In this document: positions 16,764 through 25,165 of the stretch, piece after piece
Position numbering within the stretch: position 1 is the first letter of the stretch
Layout of the letters: each line of letters begins with the position of its first letter
NCBI GenBank assembly: GCA_034431315.1
Contig: DAOUDK010000103.1
Location: 4,625-68,624 of the forward strand
DNA length: 64,000 bases
Origin: JAUWOY01 sp034431315
GTDB taxonomy: Bacteria > Chloroflexota > Anaerolineae > VGOG01
Direction: 5' to 3'
The notes under the pieces: model-generated
The model's database searches: none
Seen by the model: only the letters and a program-made list of their open reading frames with translations
What the model was told of the DNA's origin: nothing
Position numbers and translations under genes: made by a program

Positions 16764-18799
16764 GGCCGCCTCATCCCCCCGCCGCTGCCGGGCATCATCA
16801 TGCGCATAAAGCCAGACAGTTGATCCTGCACGGGTTGGTACTCGACTATCACGCTATCGCCTTCGATCAATCCCGACATTATCTCTACGTACATGCCATC
16901 GCTCAACCCCACCTGTACCTGCGTGGTCATTACTGGGCCTTCCGGCGAATCCTGCACCATCACCACATTGCCCTCTTCTCCCTGCTGCACGGCCATGGCC
17001 GGCACCAGCAGTGCGTTCTCGCGCCGTCCCACAACAATCGTGAGATTGGCCGTCATGCCCGGCTTGAGGGCCACGTCCTCTGCCCCTTCCAGGCTAACGG
17101 GCACCTCGTACATCAAAACGTTCTGCATGAGGCGTCCTTGCAACGGCACCTCCAGCACTTCGCCCCAGAAACGCTTGCCGGGAAAGGCATCGAAAGTGAC
17201 CTCCACGTCCTGGCCGATTTCCACCAGGCTGATGTCGGTCTCGTCCACGATGGCCTGCACCCGCAGGTTCGAGAGGTCTGCCAGCGTGACCACGTTGATG
17301 TTTGACGAAACCAGGTCATCCACCTCGGCCCCCACTGAGATGATCGTGCCGGCAAATGGTGCGATCATCGTCGCCGCCTCTAGCGCGGCCTGGGCCTCCT
17401 CCAGGGACGCCTGCGCGCTGATGACCCTGGCCTGAGCCACCTCGAGTTCTTTGGGGTCGGAGCCGGCCTCGATCTCGGCCAGCGTTTCCTGGGCTTTGGC
17501 CAGGTTGTACTCGGCCTGGGTCACCTGAGTTTCAGTCCGGGCCAGCTCCAAAGCGTCGGCGCCGGCTTTGATCTCGGCCAGGGTTTCCTGGGCTTTGGCC
17601 AGGTTGTACTCGGCCTGGGCCACTTGAGTCTCGGCCCGGGCCAACTCCGAAAGGTCGGGGTCGGCTTCGATCTCCGCCAGGTTTTCCTGAGCTTTGGTCA
17701 GGTTGTACTCGGCCTGGGTCACCCGGGTCTTGGCCCGGGTCAGCTCCAAAGCGTCCGGGCCGCTTTGCAGATCGGCCAGATCCTCCTGGGCGTCGCGCAG
17801 CGCCTCCTCGGCCTGGGTCACCTTGCTCTGAGCGCTGCTGAGGGATGATTCGGCCTGCGCCCGGGCGGCTGTCAATCTCTCCTCAGCGGCCAGCATGTTG
17901 CTGTATTCCTGGTTGAGCTTTCCTTGGTCAATCTTCCCATTCTCGAACTTTTGCTGGGCCTCCCAATAGTTGTTCCGGTACCAGTCCGCTTCGGCCTCAA
18001 GGGTGCGGAGTTTGGCCGCATTGTCTGGGTTGTTTTCGACCACGATCAATTGATTCCTGGCACTTTCCAGGTTTGCAGTCGCATCGCGGACAGCGACCTG
18101 GGCCGCCTCGATGTCAGGGTTGAGCAAAGTTTCCAGTTCCTCCTTGGCATCCTCCAGGTCTATCTCGGCCTGGGCCACGGCCAACTCGACTGAAGTCAGA
18201 TCAAGTTCGGTGGTGGGGTTCCGCACCTCCTCCAGGTTCTCCTTGGCCTCGGCCAGGTCTAGTTCGGCCTGGGCCACGGCCAGCTTGGTCTGGGTCAGAT
18301 CGAGCTCGGTCGCCGGGTTCCGCACCTCCTCCAGGTTCTCTTTCGCCTCCTCCAGAGCCACCTCCGCCTGAGCCACGGCCAGTTTGGCCTGGGTCAGATC
18401 AAGCTCAGTGTAAGGGTTCTGAGCCTTGTCCAGGTTGTCCTCGGCTACGGTGAGATCGGCCTCCGCCTGGATCACCGCTCGCTCCAAGGCGGTGGCGTCA
18501 ATGCGGGCCAGCACGTCTCCGGCCTGCACTTTCTGCCCTGGGGCGACGCTCAACTCGATCAACTGGACTTTGTTGACATCAAAGCTCAGGTCTACCTGGC
18601 GGGGGGCGTAGACCTCCCCGGTGGGGGAGATGGCCGCTACCAGATTCCCGCGTTGCGCCGTGAACACCTGGGTCAGGTCGTCAGGCGTCTCACTTGCACG
18701 GTTCGAGAGCCAATTTGGTACTATCCTCACCCCGACTACCACAAGGATCAGGATCAGAAGGACAGGCCACCACTTCAACACGCGCTTCAGTCGCTGCAT
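16760..18799 (-). CDS. HlyD/MacA-like periplasmic adaptor with extended coiled coil
   Basis: 679 residues, nearly twice the usual MacA length. An N-terminal signal anchor is followed by the first half of a lipoyl/barrel-sandwich domain, a very long helical region (about 95-475), the second lipoyl half ('MIAPFAGTIISVGAEVDD') and beta-barrel/membrane-proximal domains. The helical part contains at least six copies of a 33-residue unit ('LDLTQAKLAVAQAE...', later 'LELARAETQVAQAEYNLAKA'-like), three in each hairpin arm, evident at DNA level too. It links the ABC permease to the cell exterior. The expanded hairpin could span a thick envelope layer. Confidence 0.9.
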   Translation of the reverse strand: MQRLKRVLKWWPVLLILILVVVGVRIVPNWLSNRASETPDDLTQVFTAQRGNLVAAISPTGEVYAPRQVDLSFDVNKVQLIELSVAPGQKVQAGDVLARIDATALERAVIQAEADLTVAEDNLDKAQNPYTELDLTQAKLAVAQAEVALEEAKENLEEVRNPATELDLTQTKLAVAQAELDLAEAKENLEEVRNPTTELDLTSVELAVAQAEIDLEDAKEELETLLNPDIEAAQVAVRDATANLESARNQLIVVENNPDNAAKLRTLEAEADWYRNNYWEAQQKFENGKIDQGKLNQEYSNMLAAEERLTAARAQAESSLSSAQSKVTQAEEALRDAQEDLADLQSGPDALELTRAKTRVTQAEYNLTKAQENLAEIEADPDLSELARAETQVAQAEYNLAKAQETLAEIKAGADALELARTETQVTQAEYNLAKAQETLAEIEAGSDPKELEVAQARVISAQASLEEAQAALEAATMIAPFAGTIISVGAEVDDLVSSNINVVTLADLSNLRVQAIVDETDISLVEIGQDVEVTFDAFPGKRFWGEVLEVPLQGRLMQNVLMYEVPVSLEGAEDVALKPGMTANLTIVVGRRENALLVPAMAVQQGEEGNVVMVQDSPEGPVMTTQVQVGLSDGMYVEIMSGLIEGDSVIVEYQPVQDQLSGFMRMMMPGSGGGMRRP

Positions 18800-18800
18800 T

Positions 18801-19280
18801 TTACTCTCCTCCTGATGGCTGATCGAACCGGAACGCCCCTACGGACATGACGGAGCGGGCGGTGATGCTGCCATCGTCATTTTGCGGGCCTGATACCACC
18901 ACCGCCTCACCGATCTCCAGATCGCCCACCCCCACCGACATGTTCTTTTGAATAAGCGTCGTGTCAGTGGTCTGCACCCGGATGAGGCCCTCATCGGTGT
19001 TGATGATCAGGGTCTCGCCCTCGACGGCCTCGATGGTGCCCATGGTACCCATGGCGCCCATCATACCGCTACCGAATTGTTGGGCGTCACCCTGTCCTCC
19101 CTGGGGGAACATACCCTGGCCGGGAACCCGACCGCCTCGGACCCCCATTCGCTCCTGCATCAGACTCGTGATATCCTGCCCGGCCTGAGACTTGCCATAG
19201 GACATCCCCGCCCAAAATGCGCCGCCCCCTACGGCCACAACGAGCAATACCACTGCTACCCCAATCCAAATCTTCTTCAT
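18801..19280 (-). CDS. Membrane-anchored DUF5666-like protein of the efflux operon
   Basis: 159 residues with an N-terminal transmembrane helix (about 4-25), a Gly/Met/Gln-rich linker, and a C-terminal beta-rich domain 'GTIEAVEGETLIINTDEG...' ending near 'DGSITARSVMSV', the pattern of DUF5666-type OB-like domains. It lies between the ABC ATPase and adaptor genes, ending 1 nt before the adaptor start, so it is probably an accessory extracytoplasmic subunit. No catalytic motif is visible. Confidence 0.7.
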   Translation of the reverse strand: MKKIWIGVAVVLLVVAVGGGAFWAGMSYGKSQAGQDITSLMQERMGVRGGRVPGQGMFPQGGQGDAQQFGSGMMGAMGTMGTIEAVEGETLIINTDEGLIRVQTTDTTLIQKNMSVGVGDLEIGEAVVVSGPQNDDGSITARSVMSVGAFRFDQPSGGE

Positions 19281-19290
19281 TCTCTCCTCC

Positions 19291-19320
19291 TCTCAATCTC
19301 TAATATCTAATCTCTAATTA
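19291..19320. repeat. Short 7-bp-periodic repeat (AATCTCT units)
   Basis: AATCTCT, AATATCT, AATCTCT, AATTA at 7-bp spacing in the gap between two operon genes; the final unit provides the stop codon of the upstream ATPase gene. Confidence 0.6.
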
Positions 19321-20057
19321 CCCTCCACCGCCGCCAGCGTCACCTCCGCGTCCAGCGGGTTCTCCACCGGCTCGTCGGCCACGATCCTGCCATCGAGCAA
19401 CCGCACGATGCGCCGCGTGTGCGCCGCGATGTCGGGATCGTGGGTCACGAAGACCACGGTGATGCCCATCTCGTGATTTAGTCGCTGCAGGACAGCCACA
19501 AGCTCGGCCCCAGAGCGGGAGTCCAGGTTGCCCGTCGGCTCGTCGGCCAGGATGATGTCCGGCCGTGTCGCCAGCGCGCGGGCGATGGCCACCCGCTGCT
19601 GCTCGCCGCCGGAAAGCTCATTGGGGCGGTGGCCGATCCGATCTCCCAGGCCGACCATTTCCAGTGCCTCCGTGGCCTGCCGCCGTCGCTCCCGCCCGCT
19701 GGTGCCCCGGTAGATCAGCGGTAGCTCTACGTTCTGGAGCGCTGTCGTCCGGGGCAGCAGGTTGAATGTCTGGAACACAAACCCGATTTTGCGATTGCGG
19801 ATCTCGGCCAGCGCGTTGTCGTTCAGCGCCTTCACGTCCACGCCAGCCAGGTAATACTCTCCCGACGTCGGCTGGTCCAGACAGCCCAGCACGTTCATCA
19901 GGGTAGACTTGCCGGAACCAGACGGCCCCATGATGGACAACAACTCGCCTTCGTCCACCTGCATGGAGACCCCGCGCAGAGCATGAACTTCTATGTCACC
20001 ACCCATACGGTAAATCTTGGTGATGTCGCGTATCTCGATCAGTGACCTGTCAGACAT
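19314..20057 (-). CDS. MacB-like ABC transporter ATP-binding protein
   Basis: 247 residues with all ABC motifs: Walker A 'GPSGSGKST', Q loop 'FVFQTFNLLPRTT', signature 'LSGGEQQR', Walker B 'DIILADEPTGNLD' and H loop 'VFVTHD'. The 'NLLPRTT' and 'EPTGNLDS' wording is that of the LolD/MacB/FtsE subgroup, which works with FtsX-type permeases. It is the first gene of the operon ATPase - DUF5666 - adaptor - permease - regulator - kinase, with GGGGGAAAG upstream of the ATG and a regulated promoter at 20080-20122. Confidence 0.95.
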   Translation of the reverse strand: MSDRSLIEIRDITKIYRMGGDIEVHALRGVSMQVDEGELLSIMGPSGSGKSTLMNVLGCLDQPTSGEYYLAGVDVKALNDNALAEIRNRKIGFVFQTFNLLPRTTALQNVELPLIYRGTSGRERRRQATEALEMVGLGDRIGHRPNELSGGEQQRVAIARALATRPDIILADEPTGNLDSRSGAELVAVLQRLNHEMGITVVFVTHDPDIAAHTRRIVRLLDGRIVADEPVENPLDAEVTLAAVEGN

Positions 20058-20079
20058 TGCTCTTTCCCCCTACGGCTCT

Positions 20080-20122
20080 ATTATAGCAGACTTCTGTAAA
20101 GGTTTGATGAAGAAATGATGAA
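20080..20122 (-). promoter_or_regulatory. Promoter with three 11-bp-spaced response-regulator half-sites
   Basis: On the minus strand TTCATCA (20122-20116), TTCATCA (20111-20105) and TTTACAG (20100-20094) repeat at exactly 11 bp, and TATAAT (20085-20080) follows 8 nt later. There is no -35 match, as expected for activator-dependent PhoB/PhoP-type promoters. The same arrangement occurs at 28606-28648. Confidence 0.7.
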
Positions 20123-20286
20123 ATTCCGATAAAGAGCATTGCGCACCACCTCATCTGCGTCCCAGCGGGACGTGGGCCAGCTCGGGGAGAGCGGTTCGCA
20201 GTGCGATCAAACCTGGATCCATGACGTTGACCTGGCGTAGCTCCTTCAGCAGGTTATGCTCGCTGCCTCTGAAATTCCAAAGATGT

Positions 20287-21558
20287 TCACTGTTCATTCG
20301 AGAAAGACTGAAGCACCTTCCAAACGGGGTCACTCTGATTGTAATCCAACTCTCCGCAGTAGCCCTGGTGAATGTACTGCCAGAGGATTATACCGTCCAC
20401 TCCCGCCTCGAAGGATCGCTGCATGAAATCCTCGATAATGGGCACCCTTTCTTCCAGGATTCCTGGGCGGATAAGGCGACCGTTCTTTTTGTAGGCCCGA
20501 TGGTAGACTTCGGTGTAAAGAACGGGCAGGTCCAATTCATCGGCAATTCTCAACTCCCGCTCGTACCAGACGTTGGTCCAGATGTGAACCGTCACGGCAT
20601 CAATCGAGGGAAAAGTGTGCATCTTGCGCCAGGCTGCCTCCCCTTGAGGCTGAGGCCCCCCAACGGAGATCATCCCCACGGCCACGGGCCGGCAGGGATC
20701 GAGTTCCTTTATCTCCTCAGAGGCCACCCTGGCCCATTCGACCAGCGCGTTGTAGCAAGACTGCCTCCCTCCCTCAGGAGCACAACTGGGCTCCCCCATC
20801 AACTGCCACAACGCCACCTCAGGATAGTCTCTCAGCCTGGTCACCACACTCCTCAGATGGTCCATATACTCACCTTTGTACCCTGAGCGAAACCAGCCTT
20901 CGTTCTTGATGGGATAGTCTGCCGCCATGTAGGCGTCGAGGACGATGATGAACCTCAGACCGTACTCGCCACCCAGGCGGATCAACCGTTCCACCCGATC
21001 GAGTCCACCGTCCCGCGCATGCTTAGGAAAAACGGGGATACGGACGGTATTTCCGGACTGGGACAGGAAGGAGAGTATCTCCTCCCACTGGTCATCCGGG
21101 AACCACTCTTCCAGGATATAGGCCACGTTCATGCCGATCAACCGAATCTCTCGACCATTGAAAGTGAGCTTGTCGCCAGTCCTGACGACGCGATCAGCAC
21201 AGAGCACCATGGATTTGGTGAACAGCGGTAGAAATATCTTCTCCCTTTCAACCAGCTCAACGTCTCCCACGAGCACCAGGGGAAAGATGAGCGTGCTCCC
21301 CCCCTCGGTTTTACGTGCCTGCGTAACTGCACACGTCTCGGGGAGTTCGTTCTCACCCTTGGGATCACACGAGCCAGAAAACTCTGTCTCGAACACGCTG
21401 CTCGCTCCGGATTCACCTGCCTCAACCAAAGGGAATGGAGAGCTTGCACTTTGCCCCTCGTGTGTTGGATTGGACAGGGCCAGCGCACAGCCTATCGTGA
21501 CCATCGAGGCCCAAATCACTATCTTTGATAGTATCCAGATTCTCCTCTTCTTCTTCAT
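20287..21558 (-). CDS. GH5-like glycoside hydrolase, secreted or membrane-anchored
   Basis: 423 residues from ATG 21558 with GGAGGT 7 nt upstream; the N-terminus is a basic signal anchor ('KKKRRIWILSKIVIWASM'). The catalytic half resembles cellulase-fold (GH5/GH-A) TIM barrels: 'LIGMNVAYILEEWFPDDQW' start, 'NTVRIPVFP' strand, acid/base region 'WQLMGEPS' and a second Glu in 'VLYTEVYHRAY'. The usual Asn before the acid/base Glu-Pro is Gly here. It could cleave beta-glycans or be a divergent binding relative. The next gene upstream is a GT39-like glycosyltransferase. Confidence 0.7.
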   Translation of the reverse strand: MKKKRRIWILSKIVIWASMVTIGCALALSNPTHEGQSASSPFPLVEAGESGASSVFETEFSGSCDPKGENELPETCAVTQARKTEGGSTLIFPLVLVGDVELVEREKIFLPLFTKSMVLCADRVVRTGDKLTFNGREIRLIGMNVAYILEEWFPDDQWEEILSFLSQSGNTVRIPVFPKHARDGGLDRVERLIRLGGEYGLRFIIVLDAYMAADYPIKNEGWFRSGYKGEYMDHLRSVVTRLRDYPEVALWQLMGEPSCAPEGGRQSCYNALVEWARVASEEIKELDPCRPVAVGMISVGGPQPQGEAAWRKMHTFPSIDAVTVHIWTNVWYERELRIADELDLPVLYTEVYHRAYKKNGRLIRPGILEERVPIIEDFMQRSFEAGVDGIILWQYIHQGYCGELDYNQSDPVWKVLQSFSNEQ

Positions 21559-21679
21559 CTGCCAACCTCCTCGACCGAGTATCGAACCCTCGAAATCCGT
21601 CTGCCCTCTGGCGAACTCTTCGGCACTCAAGGCCCTCTTGCCCGCCAGTTGTACCTCGGTGATTGTATCACATTTTGAG

Positions 21680-24166
21680 CTACTGGGCAAGGTTCACTTG
21701 AATGGGCGATAGGAGCAGTCGGTCGGCCAAGGCCTCGCCCTCCTGATAGATGGGCAGCCGTTGCATGGTGGCTGGCGAGTAGATGCCCAGCTCCACCTGA
21801 TACTCCCCCGCCGGCGCAGTTGGCTCGATGGGCAGGCTGTGCCATTGGATGAAAACGTCGCCCGGCTCCCAGCTCGTCGGCGAGACACTCAAGCCATCGT
21901 AGCTCCCCACCACGACGCTGTGGGCATCCAGTAGATGGACGAAGATGGCCAACGGAGGGTCCGCAACCTGTAGAACCTGCCAATAGGTGAGCAGTTCGAT
22001 ACCGCCGTCCGGATCGCTGGGCATGTACTCATAGCCCAGGAGGGCCACCTGGTGGTTGAAGTTGACCGGCGGCGCGAGGGGGTATAGCAATCCTTGTGGA
22101 TCTCCGGGCGCGAACTCGACGGCCGGGCTCCAATAGATGGCGGAGCTCTGCTGCACAGATGCCAGCTTCTCGGCCAGCGCATCGCGGCCCACCAACCGAT
22201 AGGTGGCGTAAGACCCGTCCTCAGCAACGTGCAGCAGCTCGCTGTCCTGCTGAAACCGCTGCTGGAGCTCGGGTGAGAAGGGGAAGACGTCCTGGACGAC
22301 GTAGCTTACCTCCTGCCCCTCGGCCGGCAGGAGAAAGCCGGTGTGGTGGTCGAACCATTTGAGCTGTGTCGCTTCGCTGTCCACCGTGAGCGCCCGCGCC
22401 TGGGCGTCCAACTCGTTCAGATTCACGCCCGACAGGCAGGCCACCGACCCGGCGGCCTCCGCTTCCTCGCCGCCCACCTCGTAGATGAAAATCGAGTACC
22501 CGATCTTCGCCAGCGGCTGCCGTTCCCGGAACCAGGCGAAGAGGTCGTGGTCGGAGAAGTAAACGCCCTGCAGGTTGGTGGCGCTGATGGCGTACACCCC
22601 CGGCGCGGGCTGGAGCGGATTGAAAGCTACCCCTGTGACCTGCCCCGGATAGTAGAGATAGCTGGGCAACAGATGGTGAGGGATGTCGTAGCCGTAAGCG
22701 TCGGGATAGGTGCTCCCGAACCAGCTCAGATACACTTCCTCAATGCCCTCCCGCTCAATGTACCTCTCCAGTCCCTTCAGGTCTTGGCCCCAGTCCAGAT
22801 TGGAATCCACCAGATAGCGCCAGCCGTTGTCGGACCCGCCGACCAGCTCGTTGAAGTAGGCCAGGTAGTCGGGGTAAATGCGCGCGCTGCCGACCAGGTA
22901 CCAGACCGTGAGCAGTAGACAGGCCACCGCTGCTGGCATTTTGCGGAGATCGATGTTGCGCGCGACGCCGCTGGCGAAGACGAAGAGGAACGGAAGGATG
23001 GGCAGGATGTGACGATAGCCGATGTTCAGCGATTTGCTGCTGAGACTGATGGCCAGGTAGACCAGGACAGGCAGCAGCAAAGGATAGGCCGACCGCCAGG
23101 CCCGCCGTTTCACCATCCAGACAAGTGAGATGCACAGCAGGATCAGCGTTGGCAGAGGGGTCTTGATGGCAAAAGCGACGGGGAAGAAGTCCCATCGTGC
23201 CGCGGTGAAGTAGTCGCCGTGTAAGAAAGCCAGGTGGCCCCTCTCCAAGTGACGGAAAACCCCCTGCAAGCCTTTGATGTAGGTGGGGATCGGCACCGAA
23301 ATCCCTCCTTCCACCAGTGGCCCCACCTCGAAGCCATACACTGCCCAGGCTACCAGGCCAGCCAGCGCAAGCATGAGGCCAAGACAAATCCAAAATCCAA
23401 AGTCCAAAGTCCAAAAATGATCTCTCGCCTCACCCTGCCTACTGATCAAGATGTGCGCCAATCCAATCAACGCCAGGATGGGGATCAGCACCAGGGCTGA
23501 GTATTTGGACACCAGCGCCAATCCCAGTGTCAAACCGGCCGCTGCCAGCCGCGGCCGCGTAGGATAGTTCAGCCAGCGCCAGAAACAATAGACGGCAATG
23601 AACAGGAAACAGGTCACACCCAGGTCGGTGGTCGTCAGGCGGCCGTGGGCCAGGATATTGGGATCGAAAACGTAGAGACCCAGTGCCAGGAGACCTGCCA
23701 GCGGCCCGTGGAGCTCCGTGGCCCACCTGAAGACGAAGCAGCCCAGCAGGATGGCCAGAAGGATGATCGGCAGGCGAGCCAGCAGGAGGATCCGATCGGC
23801 ATTTTGGTTGGCATGCCAGAGAAACTGGGTAGCGAAGGTGATGGTGTGGGCGCGCTCCCAGGCAGGGTTGTCTATGGGCAATCTGAGGTCGGGCAAGAGC
23901 AACAGCGGCGCGGCGCTCAGAGAGTTGACCAAAGGTGGATGCGGCACATTCAGGCGCAGGTCGCCAGTGCTCAGGTAAGCGTACCCCCGCGCGATGTGGT
24001 TTTGCTCGTCCATGGTCGGGGACTTCAGGAGGGCACTGGATACCATCAGGGCGCACATCAGTCCCAGCAGTCCTATGGCGATAAGGTTGACGATCTTGCT
24101 TCGATCAATGTGTATCACTGGCCTGTTTTCTAGTAAAGCACTCGAGTTTTGCGATGGAGGAGCCAA
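21680..24166 (-). CDS. GT39/PMT-like membrane glycosyltransferase
   Basis: About 828 residues with 10-12 membrane helices in the first 430 positions and a large soluble C-terminal half. The first loop 'SPTMDEQNHIARGYAYL' contains the Asp-Glu pair of dolichyl/undecaprenyl-phosphate-dependent mannosyl or arabinosyl transferases (ArnT/PMT type), so it should transfer a lipid-linked sugar on the outer membrane face. The start is uncertain: TTG 24166 lacks a good ribosome site, and GTG at 24118 is an alternative. A loop near residue 255 ('DHFWTLDFGFW') is encoded by a 7-bp-periodic repeat. Confidence 0.8.
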   Translation of the reverse strand: MAPPSQNSSALLENRPVIHIDRSKIVNLIAIGLLGLMCALMVSSALLKSPTMDEQNHIARGYAYLSTGDLRLNVPHPPLVNSLSAAPLLLLPDLRLPIDNPAWERAHTITFATQFLWHANQNADRILLLARLPIILLAILLGCFVFRWATELHGPLAGLLALGLYVFDPNILAHGRLTTTDLGVTCFLFIAVYCFWRWLNYPTRPRLAAAGLTLGLALVSKYSALVLIPILALIGLAHILISRQGEARDHFWTLDFGFWICLGLMLALAGLVAWAVYGFEVGPLVEGGISVPIPTYIKGLQGVFRHLERGHLAFLHGDYFTAARWDFFPVAFAIKTPLPTLILLCISLVWMVKRRAWRSAYPLLLPVLVYLAISLSSKSLNIGYRHILPILPFLFVFASGVARNIDLRKMPAAVACLLLTVWYLVGSARIYPDYLAYFNELVGGSDNGWRYLVDSNLDWGQDLKGLERYIEREGIEEVYLSWFGSTYPDAYGYDIPHHLLPSYLYYPGQVTGVAFNPLQPAPGVYAISATNLQGVYFSDHDLFAWFRERQPLAKIGYSIFIYEVGGEEAEAAGSVACLSGVNLNELDAQARALTVDSEATQLKWFDHHTGFLLPAEGQEVSYVVQDVFPFSPELQQRFQQDSELLHVAEDGSYATYRLVGRDALAEKLASVQQSSAIYWSPAVEFAPGDPQGLLYPLAPPVNFNHQVALLGYEYMPSDPDGGIELLTYWQVLQVADPPLAIFVHLLDAHSVVVGSYDGLSVSPTSWEPGDVFIQWHSLPIEPTAPAGEYQVELGIYSPATMQRLPIYQEGEALADRLLLSPIQVNLAQ
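23387..23416. repeat. TCCAAAG heptamer repeat inside a coding sequence
   Basis: Four units TCCAAAA/TCCAAAG at 7-bp spacing, identical in type to 14589-14666, lie in frame in the GT39-like gene and encode an aromatic 'FWTLDFGFW' loop between two membrane segments. Confidence 0.8.
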
Positions 24167-24270
24167 AATGATGAGAGAGCAATGGAGGACACTATCAGAG
24201 ATTTGGCTTGATTCTACCCCAAAGTCGCTTGGTAGTCAAACCATTTCAGCAGCCAGTGGGCCTAACAGAA

Positions 24271-24303
24271 AGCAGGAGGCGCTTTCGCGTCCTCCCGCTT
24301 TTG
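24271..24303. terminator. Terminator-like hairpin upstream of the cassette array
   Basis: AGCAGGAGGCGC pairs imperfectly with GCGTCCTCCCGCT, followed by TTTTGC. Sequence and form closely match the hairpin at 26571-26602 on the far side of the cassettes. The rest of 24167-24527 holds no convincing gene. Confidence 0.55.
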
Positions 24304-24527
24304 CTCTTCGGGCTGGGCATCGTACTATGCGTACGGATTGCCGTCCCTTCCCTCGCGAATGGAGTAGTGTTTCCAGCGGATGAGTTCGCGCGCTTGGTCG
24401 AGGAGCTTCCTGGGCCGTTTGCTCATTTTTTCTTCTCCACTGTTAGGTGGTATGAACGTGTTCTGACGGAATGCGGACCGTTTTCTCTGGCCGCGCTTTT
24501 ACAGAGCGATGAGGGAAGCGCGTGCGT

Positions 24528-24556
24528 TTGTGTTCTCTGGCTGGATATGGTATAAT
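24528..24556 (+). promoter_or_regulatory. Promoter preceding the cassette array
   Basis: TTGTGT (24528-24533), 17-bp spacer, exact TATAAT (24551-24556). It faces the first cassette gene at 24705, leaving a leader of about 140 nt. Confidence 0.7.
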
Positions 24557-24623
24557 AGATTTGTTTGGTGTCGAGGGTTTTGTACTTAATTTTAGCACAA
24601 ATCTCCAAACATTTCAAGCGTGT

Positions 24624-24688
24624 TATGCGGAAGTTATTCTGCATATACGCAACTATGCGGAGAAATTTCCACATAGTAATTGTTAGCG
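24624..24688 (+). other. Paired TATGCGGA dyads ending at a cassette-type core site
   Basis: Two inverted repeats lie side by side: TATGCGGAA-GTTA-TTCTGCATA (24624-24645) and a 26-bp dyad from ACTATGCGGAG to CCACATAGT (24652-24677). Then comes GTTAGCG (24682-24688), resembling the GTTRRRY integrase core, 17 nt before the first cassette ATG. This is where an attI or first attC-like site would sit. An operator role is the alternative. Confidence 0.45.
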
Positions 24689-24704
24689 GGAAGGAGGAGA
24701 TGCA

Positions 24705-25070
24705 ATGGTCGAAGTAACAATAGAGGAAGGTATCGCGAAGTTCGAATTGAAGGGTTTGCACAAGCTATGGGCAGTTAAGGGATGTGTGCGCGTGCCGGTC
24801 AAGAATATTAAGGATGTTCGGCATGATCCGACAGCAATGAAAGGGCTCTGGAAGGGTTGGCGAGTCCCGGGCACCCATATTCCCGGAGTCATTGTTGCCG
24901 GCACTTTCCGCGGTCGCGGCAAAAAATGTTTCTGGGACGTATCAAAACGAGAGAAAACCATTGTCGTGGAAATCGAAGGCGGTCCGTACGACAAAGTTAT
25001 CGTGGACGTTGAAGATCCGAAAAAAGTGGTCAGCACACTAAAGGCTGCCGGTGATAAGGGAGCCCGCTAA
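24705..25070 (+). CDS. Cassette gene 1: small PH-like domain protein
   Basis: 121 residues, no signal peptide. Alternating strands ('VTIEEGIAKFELKGLHKLWAV', 'CFWDVSKREKTIVVEIEGG', 'YDKVIVDVEDPKKVVSTL') with a C-terminal helix resemble a bacterial PH-fold domain; I recognise the fold type but no function. AAGGAGGAG lies upstream of ATG. Its TAA stop is inside the 5' core of attC1, as is usual in integron cassettes. Codons are visibly more A/T-rich than in the flanking chromosome genes. Confidence 0.75.
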   Translation: MVEVTIEEGIAKFELKGLHKLWAVKGCVRVPVKNIKDVRHDPTAMKGLWKGWRVPGTHIPGVIVAGTFRGRGKKCFWDVSKREKTIVVEIEGGPYDKVIVDVEDPKKVVSTLKAAGDKGAR

Positions 25071-25137
25071 CCAATCGTTGGAGGCGAATTCTCATCTGCT
25101 ATCGCAGATTCGAATCGCCTCAACTCAACCGTTAGGC
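25065..25137 (+). other. Integron attC recombination site 1
   Basis: 73 bp. 5' part CGCTAACCAATCGTTGGAGGCGA and 3' part TCGCCTCAACTCAACCGTTAGGC are near mirror images, with inner arms CTCATCTGC and GCAGATTCG around TATC, leaving single unpaired bases as attC sites do. The 3' core GTTAGGC fits GTTRRRY exactly. The outline closely follows aadA7-type attC sites known from class 1 integrons. Confidence 0.88.
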
Positions 25138-25165
25138 CGCCTTGCCCGTCTGTGAGGAGATTGCA

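Noticed and set aside
20151..20333. 60-codon minus-strand ORF
   Set aside because: No family features, no good ribosome site, and it overlaps the end of the GH5-like gene; at most a gene remnant.
24248..24448. Further attC site (GCCTAAC ... GTTAGGT) before the promoter
   Set aside because: Only the 8 terminal bases pair, there is no gene between it and the previous unit, and the left core lies in a terminator-like hairpin.
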